The translations under genes were made by a program, and so were the position numbers. Of a stretch of 64,000 bases of DNA, positions 1-8,225 are shown piece by piece; within the stretch, counting starts at the first letter, position 1, and each line of letters starts with the position of its first letter. Source of the DNA: Candidatus Aminicenantota bacterium (GTDB lineage: Bacteria > Acidobacteriota > Aminicenantia > UBA2199). The notes beneath the pieces were generated by a model, which did no database searches, was not told the DNA's origin, and saw only the letters and a list, made by a program, of their open reading frames with translations. Location: contig CP070627.1 in the NCBI GenBank assembly GCA_020355945.1, forward strand, positions 7,460,356-7,524,355, written 5' to 3'.

Positions 1-29
1 TCATAAGCCAATATCGAGGAAAATAGGAA

Positions 30-557
30 ATGATCGAAACCAACATCAAAAAAATCAAAAAATATTGCCAGGAAAAAAAGGAAAAAAATTGGGAATTCAG
101 GAGATTCTTGAAGACCTGTAACCTGGGGAGCAAAGAGATCGATGCCATTGTTCACCAGGTCTACCGGGAGGTTTCTTCCCAAATCGATTGTAAGGCCTGC
201 GCCAATTGCTGTAAAAAGGCCAGTTTCCTGATTGAAGAGAAAGATATTATACGGCTTGCCAGGGGGTTAAATTTATCCCTGGTGGAATTCAAAGAAAAAT
301 ATATCCTTGACTGTAAAGAGCGTAATGGGGATGGATATACATTCAACCAACTCCCCTGCCCTTTCCTGGAAGACAATCGATGTAAGGTCTACCGGTTTCG
401 TCCTGGAAACTGCCGTTCTTTCCCTTATCTACACAAAAAGGATTTTGTTTTCAAAATCATCAATGTCATTGACAACTGCTCCATTTGTCCGATTGTATTC
501 AACGTCTACGAACGTTTAAAAAAAGAAATCCATCTCCACATTTCTGACGATGTTTAA
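30..557 (+). CDS. YkgJ-family cysteine-cluster protein
   Basis: A 175-residue protein with the compact cysteine signature CKACANCC near residue 55 and further cysteines at CPF, NRC, GNC and CSIC in the C-terminal half. This is the pattern of the YkgJ/UPF0153 family of putative Zn or Fe-S binding proteins, whose biochemical role is not established. The N-terminus is Lys-rich and no signal peptide or membrane segment is seen, so it is probably cytoplasmic. A purine-rich GAGGA lies upstream of the ATG. It converges on the beta-helix gene and shows no link to the PKS cluster. The family call is firm and the function is unknown. Confidence 0.85.
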   Translation: MIETNIKKIKKYCQEKKEKNWEFRRFLKTCNLGSKEIDAIVHQVYREVSSQIDCKACANCCKKASFLIEEKDIIRLARGLNLSLVEFKEKYILDCKERNGDGYTFNQLPCPFLEDNRCKVYRFRPGNCRSFPYLHKKDFVFKIINVIDNCSICPIVFNVYERLKKEIHLHISDDV

Positions 558-613
558 AAAAAGTATAAAATGACAGGAAAACAAAAATTAAAAGAAATCG
601 GCACCCTTAACTG

Positions 614-2374
614 TTAATACCATGCAGTAATCCAGATATTTTTTCTTGAATTACCGGTAAATTGATTGCCGGAACGCTTTATAATATTATCCGGCGGCCA
701 ATCATTGGTGCCAAAATTCCATATAAATATCCCATAGTAATTCCCGGTGCTGGTATTGTTTTCCAGGATATACCCGTAAGGATTTTGGAAATCTTCGTCA
801 CTGAGTTCAATGCCCGGACCAAGATTACCAGTAAAAGTATTATTCCTGATAATAATATCATGTCCGCCATCCACCCATAAACCACCATCCCACCATTCAT
901 CACTAGAGGCGTCCAGGTCATTGTTATAAACATTATTCCCTTCTACCAGGACATTCACCCCGTCTTCCACTAAAATGCCTCCGCCAATATTTTCATAACA
1001 TTGGTTGCTGCGAATCGTACAATCGGTACATTCAAATGTGTTGATACCGGTGCCCATTAAAATGTCTATTTGGGGATTGGGGCCATTTTGGTAAACATCA
1101 TTATTTTCAATCAAAACATTCTCACAAACATCGACGTGAATCCCATAGCCCTCCAATTCCCAACCCGTCAATTGTACGGCAAAACCATTATTATGGACCG
1201 TTAGATCCCGCATCGTAATCGCGGAGCTGTAAAGGGCACCAATGCCAATATCAGTATAATTACGAATTTCCAGGTTTTCAAAGATCAAATTGGTACAATT
1301 TTCGCACCAGATACCCAGTGACCTGACCCTTTGCCCATCAAGAATTGTTGCGTCTGCTTCTCCTTTTAAAGTAATGGAAGCACTGGAATTGCCTGAGTTT
1401 TCCAAAAGGATTTCTTCATCATACGTACCGGCCAGCACCTGGATGATTTCACCGGGTTGTACTACCTCGAAAGCGTGGGAGATGGTTCGAAAGGCATTAT
1501 CCATACTTTTCCCGTCATTATTATCATTTCCATTTTTGGATACATAGTAGTCGGCATAAATAGGAGTTTCTTCATTATTAATCGAAAAATACCGGGATCC
1601 GATTCCATCTGTGTTCCCGGCATTATCTGTGGCTGTCCACTGTATCGTATGAACACCGTTGGCATAAGCAGTGGTGTCAAAATCAAAATAGGCCATGGCG
1701 CCATTGGAATTGGCATAACCGGGAAATAAACCGGCAATATCGGAACGATAAATATTATAAGTCACATTTCCCACCTTTTCACCGTCTATGATTACATTGA
1801 TGGTGGAGCCGTCTACAGGTACATTGTTGGGCAGTGGTGTTAATACCCAGCCCTGGCAGCGGTAATTGGACCCGGAAGCTGTTCCTCCTTGAGTGGGCGT
1901 GTCTATGGCGCCAAAGGGTTTTACTGCATTGGCATTGTCACAGATGATCCGTTTGCTTCCCAGGGTTACTGAGTTCCCGTCGGTGTCCGCGGCGATGGCA
2001 TGAAGGGTGAAGGTTCCATTGCCGCCATTGGGTAAAAAGTTGCTGAGCATCATGTAACCCCAGCCTGCGGCTGAATTGTTGGGATACCCGGGGTATGCTT
2101 CTTCCACATCCGGACGCGCCCCTTCGACAAATACAGCATTTCCGATATAAACCAGGGTGCTTCCGTCTTCACTCTCACGGTAAATCTTCACACTGGCTAC
2201 TCCTTTATCATCCAGTGCCCAACCGGTTACCGGGATACTGCTCCGTACCACTGCCCCGTCCAGGGGAGTCGCAAACTCGCCAAAAGGAACTTCTCCGCCA
2301 GGTTGGCTAAAAGACACATTGCCAATACCTGTCAAACATAAAAATAAAAAGATTGTTATGAATACTTCTTTCAT
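614..2374 (-). CDS. Secreted Ig-like / right-handed parallel beta-helix protein
   Basis: From the ATG at 2374, preceded by AAGGTGG, the protein starts with a clear signal peptide (MKEVFITIFLFLCLTGIG, cut near VSFS). A longer frame from 2398 has no ribosome site. Two Ig-like segments follow (about residues 20-130 and 140-260; both contain a GW-type core and the second ends in TATDNAGN). After that comes a SKNGNDNNDG motif typical of the start of pectate-lyase-like beta helices. The rest is repeated Asn-rich coils (IENNDVYQNG, IRSNQCYEN, VEGNNVYNN, IRNNTFTGN) typical of PbH1 repeats. It is probably a surface or secreted polysaccharide-binding or lyase-like protein. No catalytic residue set can be assigned. 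Confidence 0.85.
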   Translation of the reverse strand: MKEVFITIFLFLCLTGIGNVSFSQPGGEVPFGEFATPLDGAVVRSSIPVTGWALDDKGVASVKIYRESEDGSTLVYIGNAVFVEGARPDVEEAYPGYPNNSAAGWGYMMLSNFLPNGGNGTFTLHAIAADTDGNSVTLGSKRIICDNANAVKPFGAIDTPTQGGTASGSNYRCQGWVLTPLPNNVPVDGSTINVIIDGEKVGNVTYNIYRSDIAGLFPGYANSNGAMAYFDFDTTAYANGVHTIQWTATDNAGNTDGIGSRYFSINNEETPIYADYYVSKNGNDNNDGKSMDNAFRTISHAFEVVQPGEIIQVLAGTYDEEILLENSGNSSASITLKGEADATILDGQRVRSLGIWCENCTNLIFENLEIRNYTDIGIGALYSSAITMRDLTVHNNGFAVQLTGWELEGYGIHVDVCENVLIENNDVYQNGPNPQIDILMGTGINTFECTDCTIRSNQCYENIGGGILVEDGVNVLVEGNNVYNNDLDASSDEWWDGGLWVDGGHDIIIRNNTFTGNLGPGIELSDEDFQNPYGYILENNTSTGNYYGIFIWNFGTNDWPPDNIIKRSGNQFTGNSRKNIWITAWY

Positions 2375-2601
2375 TTGAACCACCTTATAATAAAACATTT
2401 TGCGGGGTCCCGGCCTTTCGGCGAGGGCAATTCCCGGCTTAACTGAGCTGTAATACTAAATATCACAAACGGACAAAAATATCAACCGGCAAATTCGGGG
2501 AGAGTCCGGAAGGTCACCATTGAAACGTGGAACAATTTTTCGATTAAAAAGGGGCTTGATATTCTAAGTTTTTTGTTGTACACTTTGGAGGAGGAGAAAA
2601 A

Positions 2602-3417
2602 ATGAATTTACAAACTTTGAACGACACTCCCCCGTGGGATTGGCCTGAAAACGCGGACCAATTGATTCTCAAAGTTTTGCGCGAAAAAAGCGCCCCGGTG
2701 TCCGAACGAGTTCTGGCAGCAGAACTGGCTGGAGATGGCACGGTCATGAATGATAATACAGCCGCTCTTTTGCTGGCTATTCTCCAGGACAGCAGCGAGC
2801 CGGAGGAACTGCGCTGTAAAGCGGCAATTTCTTTGGGTCCCGCCCTTGATTATGGAGACACGATGGAATTTGATGACCCTGATGACATTATGCTCTCTGA
2901 AAAAGGATTTCATGAAGTCCAACAGCGTCTTCGGGACATTTACCAGGATACCGCTACCCCAAAAAAGGTGCGGCGAAAAGTCCTGGAAGCGGCGGTTCGT
3001 GCACCGATGGACTGGCACAGCCATGCAATTCAAACAGCCTATGCCAGTAATGACCAGGAGTGGGTCCTCACCGCTGTTTTCTGCATGGGCTATGTCAGGG
3101 GATTTGAAGAGCAGATTTTAGAGTCCTTTAAAAGTGAGAATCCTGATATCTTTTATGAGGCTGTTTGTGCTGCCGGGAATTGGGAAATCGAAGCAGCCTG
3201 GCCCTATGTTAAGGACCTGGTTACTAAGGGCAACATCGATAAACCCCTGCTGATTGCAGCCATCGATGCTGCCGCCCATATCAATCCTTACGAAGCCGTG
3301 GATATTTTATCCGAGCTTTCTAATTCCAATGACGAGGAAATAGCAGAGGCAGTGGAAGATGCTTTAGCCATGGCAGGCTTGATGGCTCACGATCTGCCTG
3401 AAGACGATTTGTATTGA
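2602..3417 (+). CDS. HEAT-repeat protein
   Basis: A 271-residue soluble acidic protein made of helical pairs, with repeats such as VRRKVLEAAVRAP, DIFYEAVCAAGNW and EEIAEAVEDALAMAG that match HEAT/PBS-type armadillo repeats. These act as protein-binding scaffolds and no enzymatic motif is present. A strong GGAGGAGGAG precedes the ATG. The stop codon overlaps the TTG start of the M48 protease gene (TTGA), so the two are translationally coupled and probably act together. Confidence 0.8.
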   Translation: MNLQTLNDTPPWDWPENADQLILKVLREKSAPVSERVLAAELAGDGTVMNDNTAALLLAILQDSSEPEELRCKAAISLGPALDYGDTMEFDDPDDIMLSEKGFHEVQQRLRDIYQDTATPKKVRRKVLEAAVRAPMDWHSHAIQTAYASNDQEWVLTAVFCMGYVRGFEEQILESFKSENPDIFYEAVCAAGNWEIEAAWPYVKDLVTKGNIDKPLLIAAIDAAAHINPYEAVDILSELSNSNDEEIAEAVEDALAMAGLMAHDLPEDDLY

Positions 3418-4604
3418 AAAATAAAATTCTTTGGTTTAAAACAGACATCATGGAACAACAAATTGAATATCCCGGGGTTGCCCTCAATGATGGGCTTAAG
3501 AACGGTAAAACCGGGGGGCGCATTATCCTTACCGGTCATTCCCTGCGATTTGAATGGGACCGGGGGCGCATCGAGCACATCGAGCTTCCTTTACAGGATT
3601 TAATCATTAAGCGAGGTGGATCAAGCGGTCACCTGATCTTTTTTGAACACCCTGCCCAGCCTGGTTGGCTCCTCTATACTGAAAAGAAAAGCATCCTCAA
3701 AAAAATAAAGAACTACGCCAGCCCACATATTTCCAAACAGGTGACTCATATCAAGAGAACCAGCTTTCGCATCCGGGCGATTATTTTAGCCTCTATACTG
3801 GCTATTGGTGCGCTTATTTACGGCCTGTACCTGCTTAGAAATCCCATTAACAAAGCGATTGCCAAAAATATCCCGGTGGAATGGGAGACCGCCCTGGGAG
3901 AGATGGTTTTCGAAAGTTACCAGGAAGGGAGAACCCTTATCCGGGACGCTCTGGTGCTTCAATCCCTGGAAGCCGTTACCAATCCACTTTTAAGCAGTAT
4001 CCCTGACAAACGATATGATTTTCACATTTACATTATCCGGGAACCCACGATCAATGCCTTTGCCCTTCCTGGCGGGTATGTGGTGCTGCATACCGGGCTT
4101 ATTTTAGCAGCGGAGAGAGCGGAGGAAGTATTAGGGGTGCTGGCCCATGAAATCTCTCATGTCACCTTACAGCACGGCATCAGGAAACTGCTGGATTCAT
4201 TGGGACTCATGTTAATTGTAAAAGCCATCCTGGGGGATCAGGCCGGGTTGTGGGGTGAAGTGGTCAACAACGGCGCTTTCCTGCTGAACCAGAAATTCTC
4301 CAGGGGGTTTGAACGGGAAGCCGATGAGGCAGGATTTTTGTACCTGGTCAATGCTCGCATCGATCCCCGGGGAATGATCGGATTCTTTGAACGGCTCCGG
4401 GAAGAAAGTAAAAAAGCCGGTACCCTGGCCTGGGAAGAAACCCTTAATTTCCTCAGTACCCACCCGGACCCGGGTTCGCGTATCAATTATTTGAACCGCA
4501 AGTGGCAGCAACTGGAGGAGAAAAGCGGCTTTTTGAACCTTGATGCGGATTTCCAGGCTTTCAAGGAGGCAATCAAACAGAAAATCCGGGAATCCGGGAA
4601 TTGA
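3414..4604 (+). CDS. M48-family (Ste24/HtpX-like) membrane zinc metalloprotease
   Basis: A 396-residue protein. The zinc site is HEISH (H245, E246, H249) within VLAHEISHVTLQHG, with the third ligand supplied by FEREADEAG (E300, D304), the M48 arrangement. The segment ALPGGYVVLHTGLI just upstream is also typical of secreted or membrane M48 peptidases. A single hydrophobic segment lies at about residues 122-142 (IILASILAIGALIYG). The first 120 residues are a cytosolic domain I do not recognise. The start is TTG at 3414, overlapping the stop of the HEAT-repeat gene; an ATG at 3450 is an alternative, but neither has a good ribosome site. The role is probably envelope protein quality control. Confidence 0.88.
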   Translation: MKNKILWFKTDIMEQQIEYPGVALNDGLKNGKTGGRIILTGHSLRFEWDRGRIEHIELPLQDLIIKRGGSSGHLIFFEHPAQPGWLLYTEKKSILKKIKNYASPHISKQVTHIKRTSFRIRAIILASILAIGALIYGLYLLRNPINKAIAKNIPVEWETALGEMVFESYQEGRTLIRDALVLQSLEAVTNPLLSSIPDKRYDFHIYIIREPTINAFALPGGYVVLHTGLILAAERAEEVLGVLAHEISHVTLQHGIRKLLDSLGLMLIVKAILGDQAGLWGEVVNNGAFLLNQKFSRGFEREADEAGFLYLVNARIDPRGMIGFFERLREESKKAGTLAWEETLNFLSTHPDPGSRINYLNRKWQQLEEKSGFLNLDADFQAFKEAIKQKIRESGN

Positions 4605-4750
4605 AGCGTTCCTTTCCTTGCACCCAGGATTCTTTTTTCTTTTCCACACCGGTGTGGATAATTTCTATTCGTTTGGATTTAAAACCCCTGGTAAACGTTT
4701 CAATACTTGAAGTATGGTTTATTGGAGAATTGGCTATTTTGAGTTGACTC

Positions 4751-4803
4751 CCGGTAAGAACAGAATCCACTCCTTACAGGGTAGAGTATCCTGTCCTTAC
4801 CGG
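4751..4803. terminator. 13-bp inverted repeat between convergent genes
   Basis: CCGGTAAGAACAG (4751-4763) is mirrored by CTGTCCTTACCGG (4791-4803), matching at 12 of 13 positions; the odd pair is a G-U wobble in minus-strand RNA. The loop is 27 nt. It lies between the convergent M48 (+) and surE (-) genes, where a bidirectional terminator would be expected. No U-tract follows on either strand, so this is a possible factor-dependent or structural terminator rather than a classical intrinsic one. Confidence 0.4.
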
Positions 4804-4819
4804 TAATGATAATAATGGG

Positions 4820-5758
4820 TTAATTGATTGATAGGTGGTTGAGGCGTTGTTTTACTTTGTTAGTGACGGATGGTGGGTGTGGGGTGCTCATATCTCCATC
4901 CATGACAGTGATAGAGATATAGTTATCCCATAAAGCATTGGTATCGGAATTGGGAACGGGGTCCGGGGCTTCATAAAACACGCCATAGGTCTGAACCAGT
5001 CCTCCACCATTGGGTATGACATTATTAGGGTCTGCATAAGCGACATCGGCAAGAGTCAATTTACCTAAACGGGTGAACCGAATCCCCTTAATGTCGTCAT
5101 AAGGGACAGGGAAATTGACGGCCAGCATGGTGTCAGGGGGTAGTAACCTGCCGTCTATGCTGCTCATTTGCAATTGATCTACCAACTGCGCCATAAACTG
5201 GGCTGCAGGGGCAATGGATGCAAACGTACTGGGAAAAGGAACAGGGGTTTCATTCATCTCTTCGATAAGAATGCCCAGGCTGCAGGCAATGGCAGGAAAG
5301 CCTCTTTGCAAGCCTATGTGAGCGCCATTCACGGTCCCGGAGGCTGTAGAAGCCCTCAGTCCCAGGTTCTGCCCAAAATTCATACCGGAGATGATCAGGT
5401 CCGGGGGGTTGTCAGCCATGATCAAATCCAAAGCAACTATCACCGCACCAACGGGTGTGTTGTCTACTGACCAAATACCAGGTGCTTGCTCAAACACTTC
5501 TACCCACTCCATTTCTTTGAGGGTAGCCCCGGTACCGCTCTGATTCTCCAAAGGAGCTACGATGGTCACATTGTGCCCGGCAGCGATGAGTACCCCACGA
5601 ACCGCATGAATAAGCGGTGATTGGTACCCATCATCGTTGGTTAACAGGATATTAAGACCCCCTGGAGCCTGGTTTCCATTTCCTGCTGAAAGAGGGGTCA
5701 ACATGACCACCAGTAACACCACTACACATACTATCAATGACTTCACTAAATGTTTCAT
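4820..5758 (-). CDS. surE: SurE-like 5'/3'-nucleotidase with signal peptide
   Basis: A 312-residue protein with the SurE core: ILLTNDDGYQS (metal-binding DD), VAPLENQSGTG (the equivalent of APxxxxSG), ISGMNFGQNLG and SGTVNGAHIGLQRG. SurE enzymes are metal-dependent nucleoside monophosphate phosphatases, normally cytoplasmic. This one begins with MKHLVKSLIVCVVVLLVVM and an Ala-containing cleavage region near LSAG, so it should be exported. The start is fixed by AAAGGAGGTAACC directly before the ATG. The core is complete and about 40 residues longer than typical bacterial SurE, mostly from the leader and internal loops. The 230 bases between this gene and the next show no gene. Confidence 0.87.
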   Translation of the reverse strand: MKHLVKSLIVCVVVLLVVMLTPLSAGNGNQAPGGLNILLTNDDGYQSPLIHAVRGVLIAAGHNVTIVAPLENQSGTGATLKEMEWVEVFEQAPGIWSVDNTPVGAVIVALDLIMADNPPDLIISGMNFGQNLGLRASTASGTVNGAHIGLQRGFPAIACSLGILIEEMNETPVPFPSTFASIAPAAQFMAQLVDQLQMSSIDGRLLPPDTMLAVNFPVPYDDIKGIRFTRLGKLTLADVAYADPNNVIPNGGGLVQTYGVFYEAPDPVPNSDTNALWDNYISITVMDGDMSTPHPPSVTNKVKQRLNHLSIN

Positions 5759-5990
5759 TGGTTACCTCCTTTATTTTAGATAGTTTTTGTTAGCAATTGA
5801 AAAATAGAGAATCAATATCAAGCATCAAGGGGAACCATTTCTATTTGGCCGGTGCATCAATGAGACAATATAAATGACAGCCTTTTCCGGCATCAGTTCA
5901 TACTTCTAAGCCTTTAATCCACAGATGCTCGGAAAACCTGGAGGGAATTTTTGATTTCATAAGCATTCACTCAAATAGATTGAAAGTATA

Positions 5991-6437
5991 TTATACAAAA
6001 AATTGTCTTTTTTGTAAATAAAAAAGTAAAAAAAATTCAATACTGGCAGCATGATGATAAGGATGAAACACCTCATTACCTTCGCAGTACCCGATGTAAT
6101 CTGCAGCCGAACAAAGAAAACCACTGGAAGCCAGGCGCTCTTCTCCTTTATAGGTGACTCGGTAGGTGATCTTATAAATATTAACGTCATATGTGGTAAA
6201 AGAAAGGATAGGCGATAAATCTACCCCATAAGGATCCAGGATATTGATCATAAATTGTAGGTATTGATTCAGGTCTTGAACCGATAAAGGAGTGGTGGTA
6301 ATCAGTTGAAAGTTGACCAACACCGAACTCGCTAACTCCTGCCGCTCCGAATCATCATTATCAAAAAAATTACATTCAAACGCCAATAAACATAACAGCA
6401 CAGATAAAAAAAGCATAAGATTCATTCTCTTAATCAC
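5991..6437 (-). pseudogene. Relic of a secreted alpha/beta-hydrolase
   Basis: The open frame has 148 codons, starts with GTG and has AGGAGG just upstream. It begins with a hydrophobic leader (LMLFLSVLLCLLAFEC) whose lipobox is imperfect. The middle (VNIYKITYRVTYKGEERLASS) resembles the N-terminal strand region of secreted lipases and hydrolases that read roughly YKITYKT..GE..ASGLL. It then jumps directly to DYIGY..NEVFHPYHHA, which in such enzymes lies well downstream, so the strands between seem to be deleted. The frame ends in unrelated FFLLFYLQKRQFF, and the nucleophile Ser, the acid and the His are all missing. I read it as an internally deleted, truncated gene. A small novel lipoprotein is the alternative. 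Confidence 0.5.
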
Positions 6438-6518
6438 AGCATTTCCTCCTTTTTTATTTTCATTTTCACCTTAAACCCTATTGGCCAGTTAAACGCCGGT
6501 GGATGAAAATAGGACGCA

Positions 6519-7226
6519 TTACCATAAATACGGGATCAATTTGTACCTTACTTTCTTCGTGTAGTCAACGTATCCTGGCAATTCCTCTTGAAGTGTTCGG
6601 TCCTCTAAATGGGTCCTGATGACGATCGGGATAAACGTTATACCGGCAGGGATTAGCGCCCATAAGGAACCCAACAATAAAGGTGAAGCTAAAGTGAATA
6701 AGATAGTACCCACATAACCGGGATGCCTGATAAACCGGTAAGGACCATCCTGGCAAACAGTATGACCTCTTTCTACCTGGATGCGTACCACTGAGGAAAA
6801 AAAGGAATTGGTGTATTTTGCCCAGAGAAAGATTAATTGTCCCATAATATATATCACACCACTAAAAATATAAACATATAAAGAGATTTGGGGAGACCAT
6901 TGATATCTCCCGGCATCAAGGCCGGACAGTACGATTATAACCAGGAATAGAAGGGTTGATAGGAGATAAAATTTTTTATCCCATTGTTTCATACCTTCTC
7001 CGGGTTTTAGACGTTCCGTAACCAGCTCGGGTTTGTCACGCAGTGCAGTGATAGTGATAATCAAAAAAATGATGAACAAGATATTGAATACCCAGCCTTG
7101 CCAATAATTCAATCGTCCGGCCGATAAGAAAATAACGATAATCATTACCAGCGTTACGATAACAGGGCGAATCCATATCGGAGCTTGAATAATCTTTTTA
7201 CTGTTTTCATTTTCATTATTTGTCAC
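6519..7226 (-). CDS. Isoprenylcysteine carboxyl methyltransferase (ICMT/PEMT)-family membrane protein
   Basis: A 235-residue protein with at least five hydrophobic segments and the C-terminal signature DGPYRFIRHPGYVG, followed by LEDRTLQEELPGYVDYTKKVRYKLIP. This is the SAM-binding and substrate signature of the ICMT/phospholipid methyltransferase superfamily. Bacterial members methylate diverse lipids or small acids and the substrate cannot be predicted. The start is GTG, with GGAG seven bases upstream. It lies 203 bases downstream of the LolA-like gene on the same strand and could be the last gene of the cluster. A second family member sits at 18648-19397. Confidence 0.82.
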   Translation of the reverse strand: MTNNENENSKKIIQAPIWIRPVIVTLVMIIVIFLSAGRLNYWQGWVFNILFIIFLIITITALRDKPELVTERLKPGEGMKQWDKKFYLLSTLLFLVIIVLSGLDAGRYQWSPQISLYVYIFSGVIYIMGQLIFLWAKYTNSFFSSVVRIQVERGHTVCQDGPYRFIRHPGYVGTILFTLASPLLLGSLWALIPAGITFIPIVIRTHLEDRTLQEELPGYVDYTKKVRYKLIPYLW

Positions 7227-7429
7227 AGCATGTCTCCTTCCGGGAAATCATTAACTTCTCAAGTGTATTAGATTACCATAAATAAATTGAAAATTCAACA
7301 GCCCGATTCCACTAATCTCTCATCAATTTTTGCCTCCGGCGGGCCGACGGCACAGGTGCCCTATTAGGGGGGAACTATTTATTGCCGGACCAATTGATTC
7401 GAAAATGCCTGGGGTCAAGTAGTCTCGGA

Positions 7430-8200
7430 TTATTCCCTGTCAAGAGGTACCTTCTTCGTTAAGCGTCGTTCATTGAAAGTATCCGGAGGAATAGGGATAT
7501 CAAAATCGATTTTTTTAATCACCATCTCGGTTTTGGAATTTTCCCTGAGTTTGTCTTCCATGATTACCCTGGTAGGATAGAATCGATTATTAATGGATTC
7601 GATATCTTTGACAGTAAGAATTTTCAGTAATTTTCCACTCCTGGCATAGAGTTCTTCTTTCCAGCCGACAAAACGTTCTTTATCTACCCAGGTTTTTCGA
7701 GTAAAGTAGGTTTGCTTTTCTATTTTTGAGGTCATTATCAGCAAATAACAGGGTCTGCCGTGGAATTCTTCCTCTGCTTCGATTTCAGCGGTATAGTCTT
7801 CTTTCAATTTTACAGCCCTCCGGGTCATGTCCTCGTAGGAAAAATCAGAGCCCATCAAACTTTGACGCAGCATGTGACCGGAGAGCCTCATTACCCGCTC
7901 AGCCGAAGGATAATAAATCTTGATCACATCCCGGATCTTTAATATCTTCGTGCCCCTGTCCCTGGGGGGGCTCAAAAATTCGACGTACGATTGGGCGCTG
8001 CCCTGGCAATAACTGATCCAACTTTTATTAATGGTGCGGCCTTTGATGGTAATATGCATGTCCACTTCCAAATACGCAGTTCCAAATACCATATTCCGAT
8101 CAATATTTTCCAGGATGTCAACTGCTGAGGGTTTTTCCCCGGAGAGACTGCTTATCGATACCATATAAATAGTCATCCAAAATAAACATACCTTTTTCAT
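7430..8200 (-). CDS. LolA-like outer-membrane lipoprotein-sorting protein
   Basis: About 256 residues from the ATG at 8200, which has AGGAG five to six bases upstream; a frame from 8224 lacks a ribosome site. The signal peptide is MKKVCLFWMTIYMVSISSLSG. The body (ILENIDRNMVFGTAYLEVDM, SPPRDRGTKILKI, YYPSAERVMRLSG, MGSDFSYEDM, GRPCYLL) matches the LolA-like fold that carries lipids or lipoproteins across the periplasm and is often encoded beside FtsX-type ABC permeases. Here it follows the second permease by 25 bases, suggesting that it works with the transporter as a periplasmic carrier of a lipophilic cargo, possibly the polyketide. Confidence 0.85.
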   Translation of the reverse strand: MKKVCLFWMTIYMVSISSLSGEKPSAVDILENIDRNMVFGTAYLEVDMHITIKGRTINKSWISYCQGSAQSYVEFLSPPRDRGTKILKIRDVIKIYYPSAERVMRLSGHMLRQSLMGSDFSYEDMTRRAVKLKEDYTAEIEAEEEFHGRPCYLLIMTSKIEKQTYFTRKTWVDKERFVGWKEELYARSGKLLKILTVKDIESINNRFYPTRVIMEDKLRENSKTEMVIKKIDFDIPIPPDTFNERRLTKKVPLDRE

Positions 8201-8225
8201 TTTATTCTCCTGTGATTTTCTCATG

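Noticed and set aside
2556..2584. TTGATA, 17 bases, TACACT as a sigma-70 promoter for the HEAT-repeat gene
   Set aside because: The predicted transcription start would fall at about 2591, inside the ribosome-binding site, leaving almost no leader. The -10 match is only 4 of 6.
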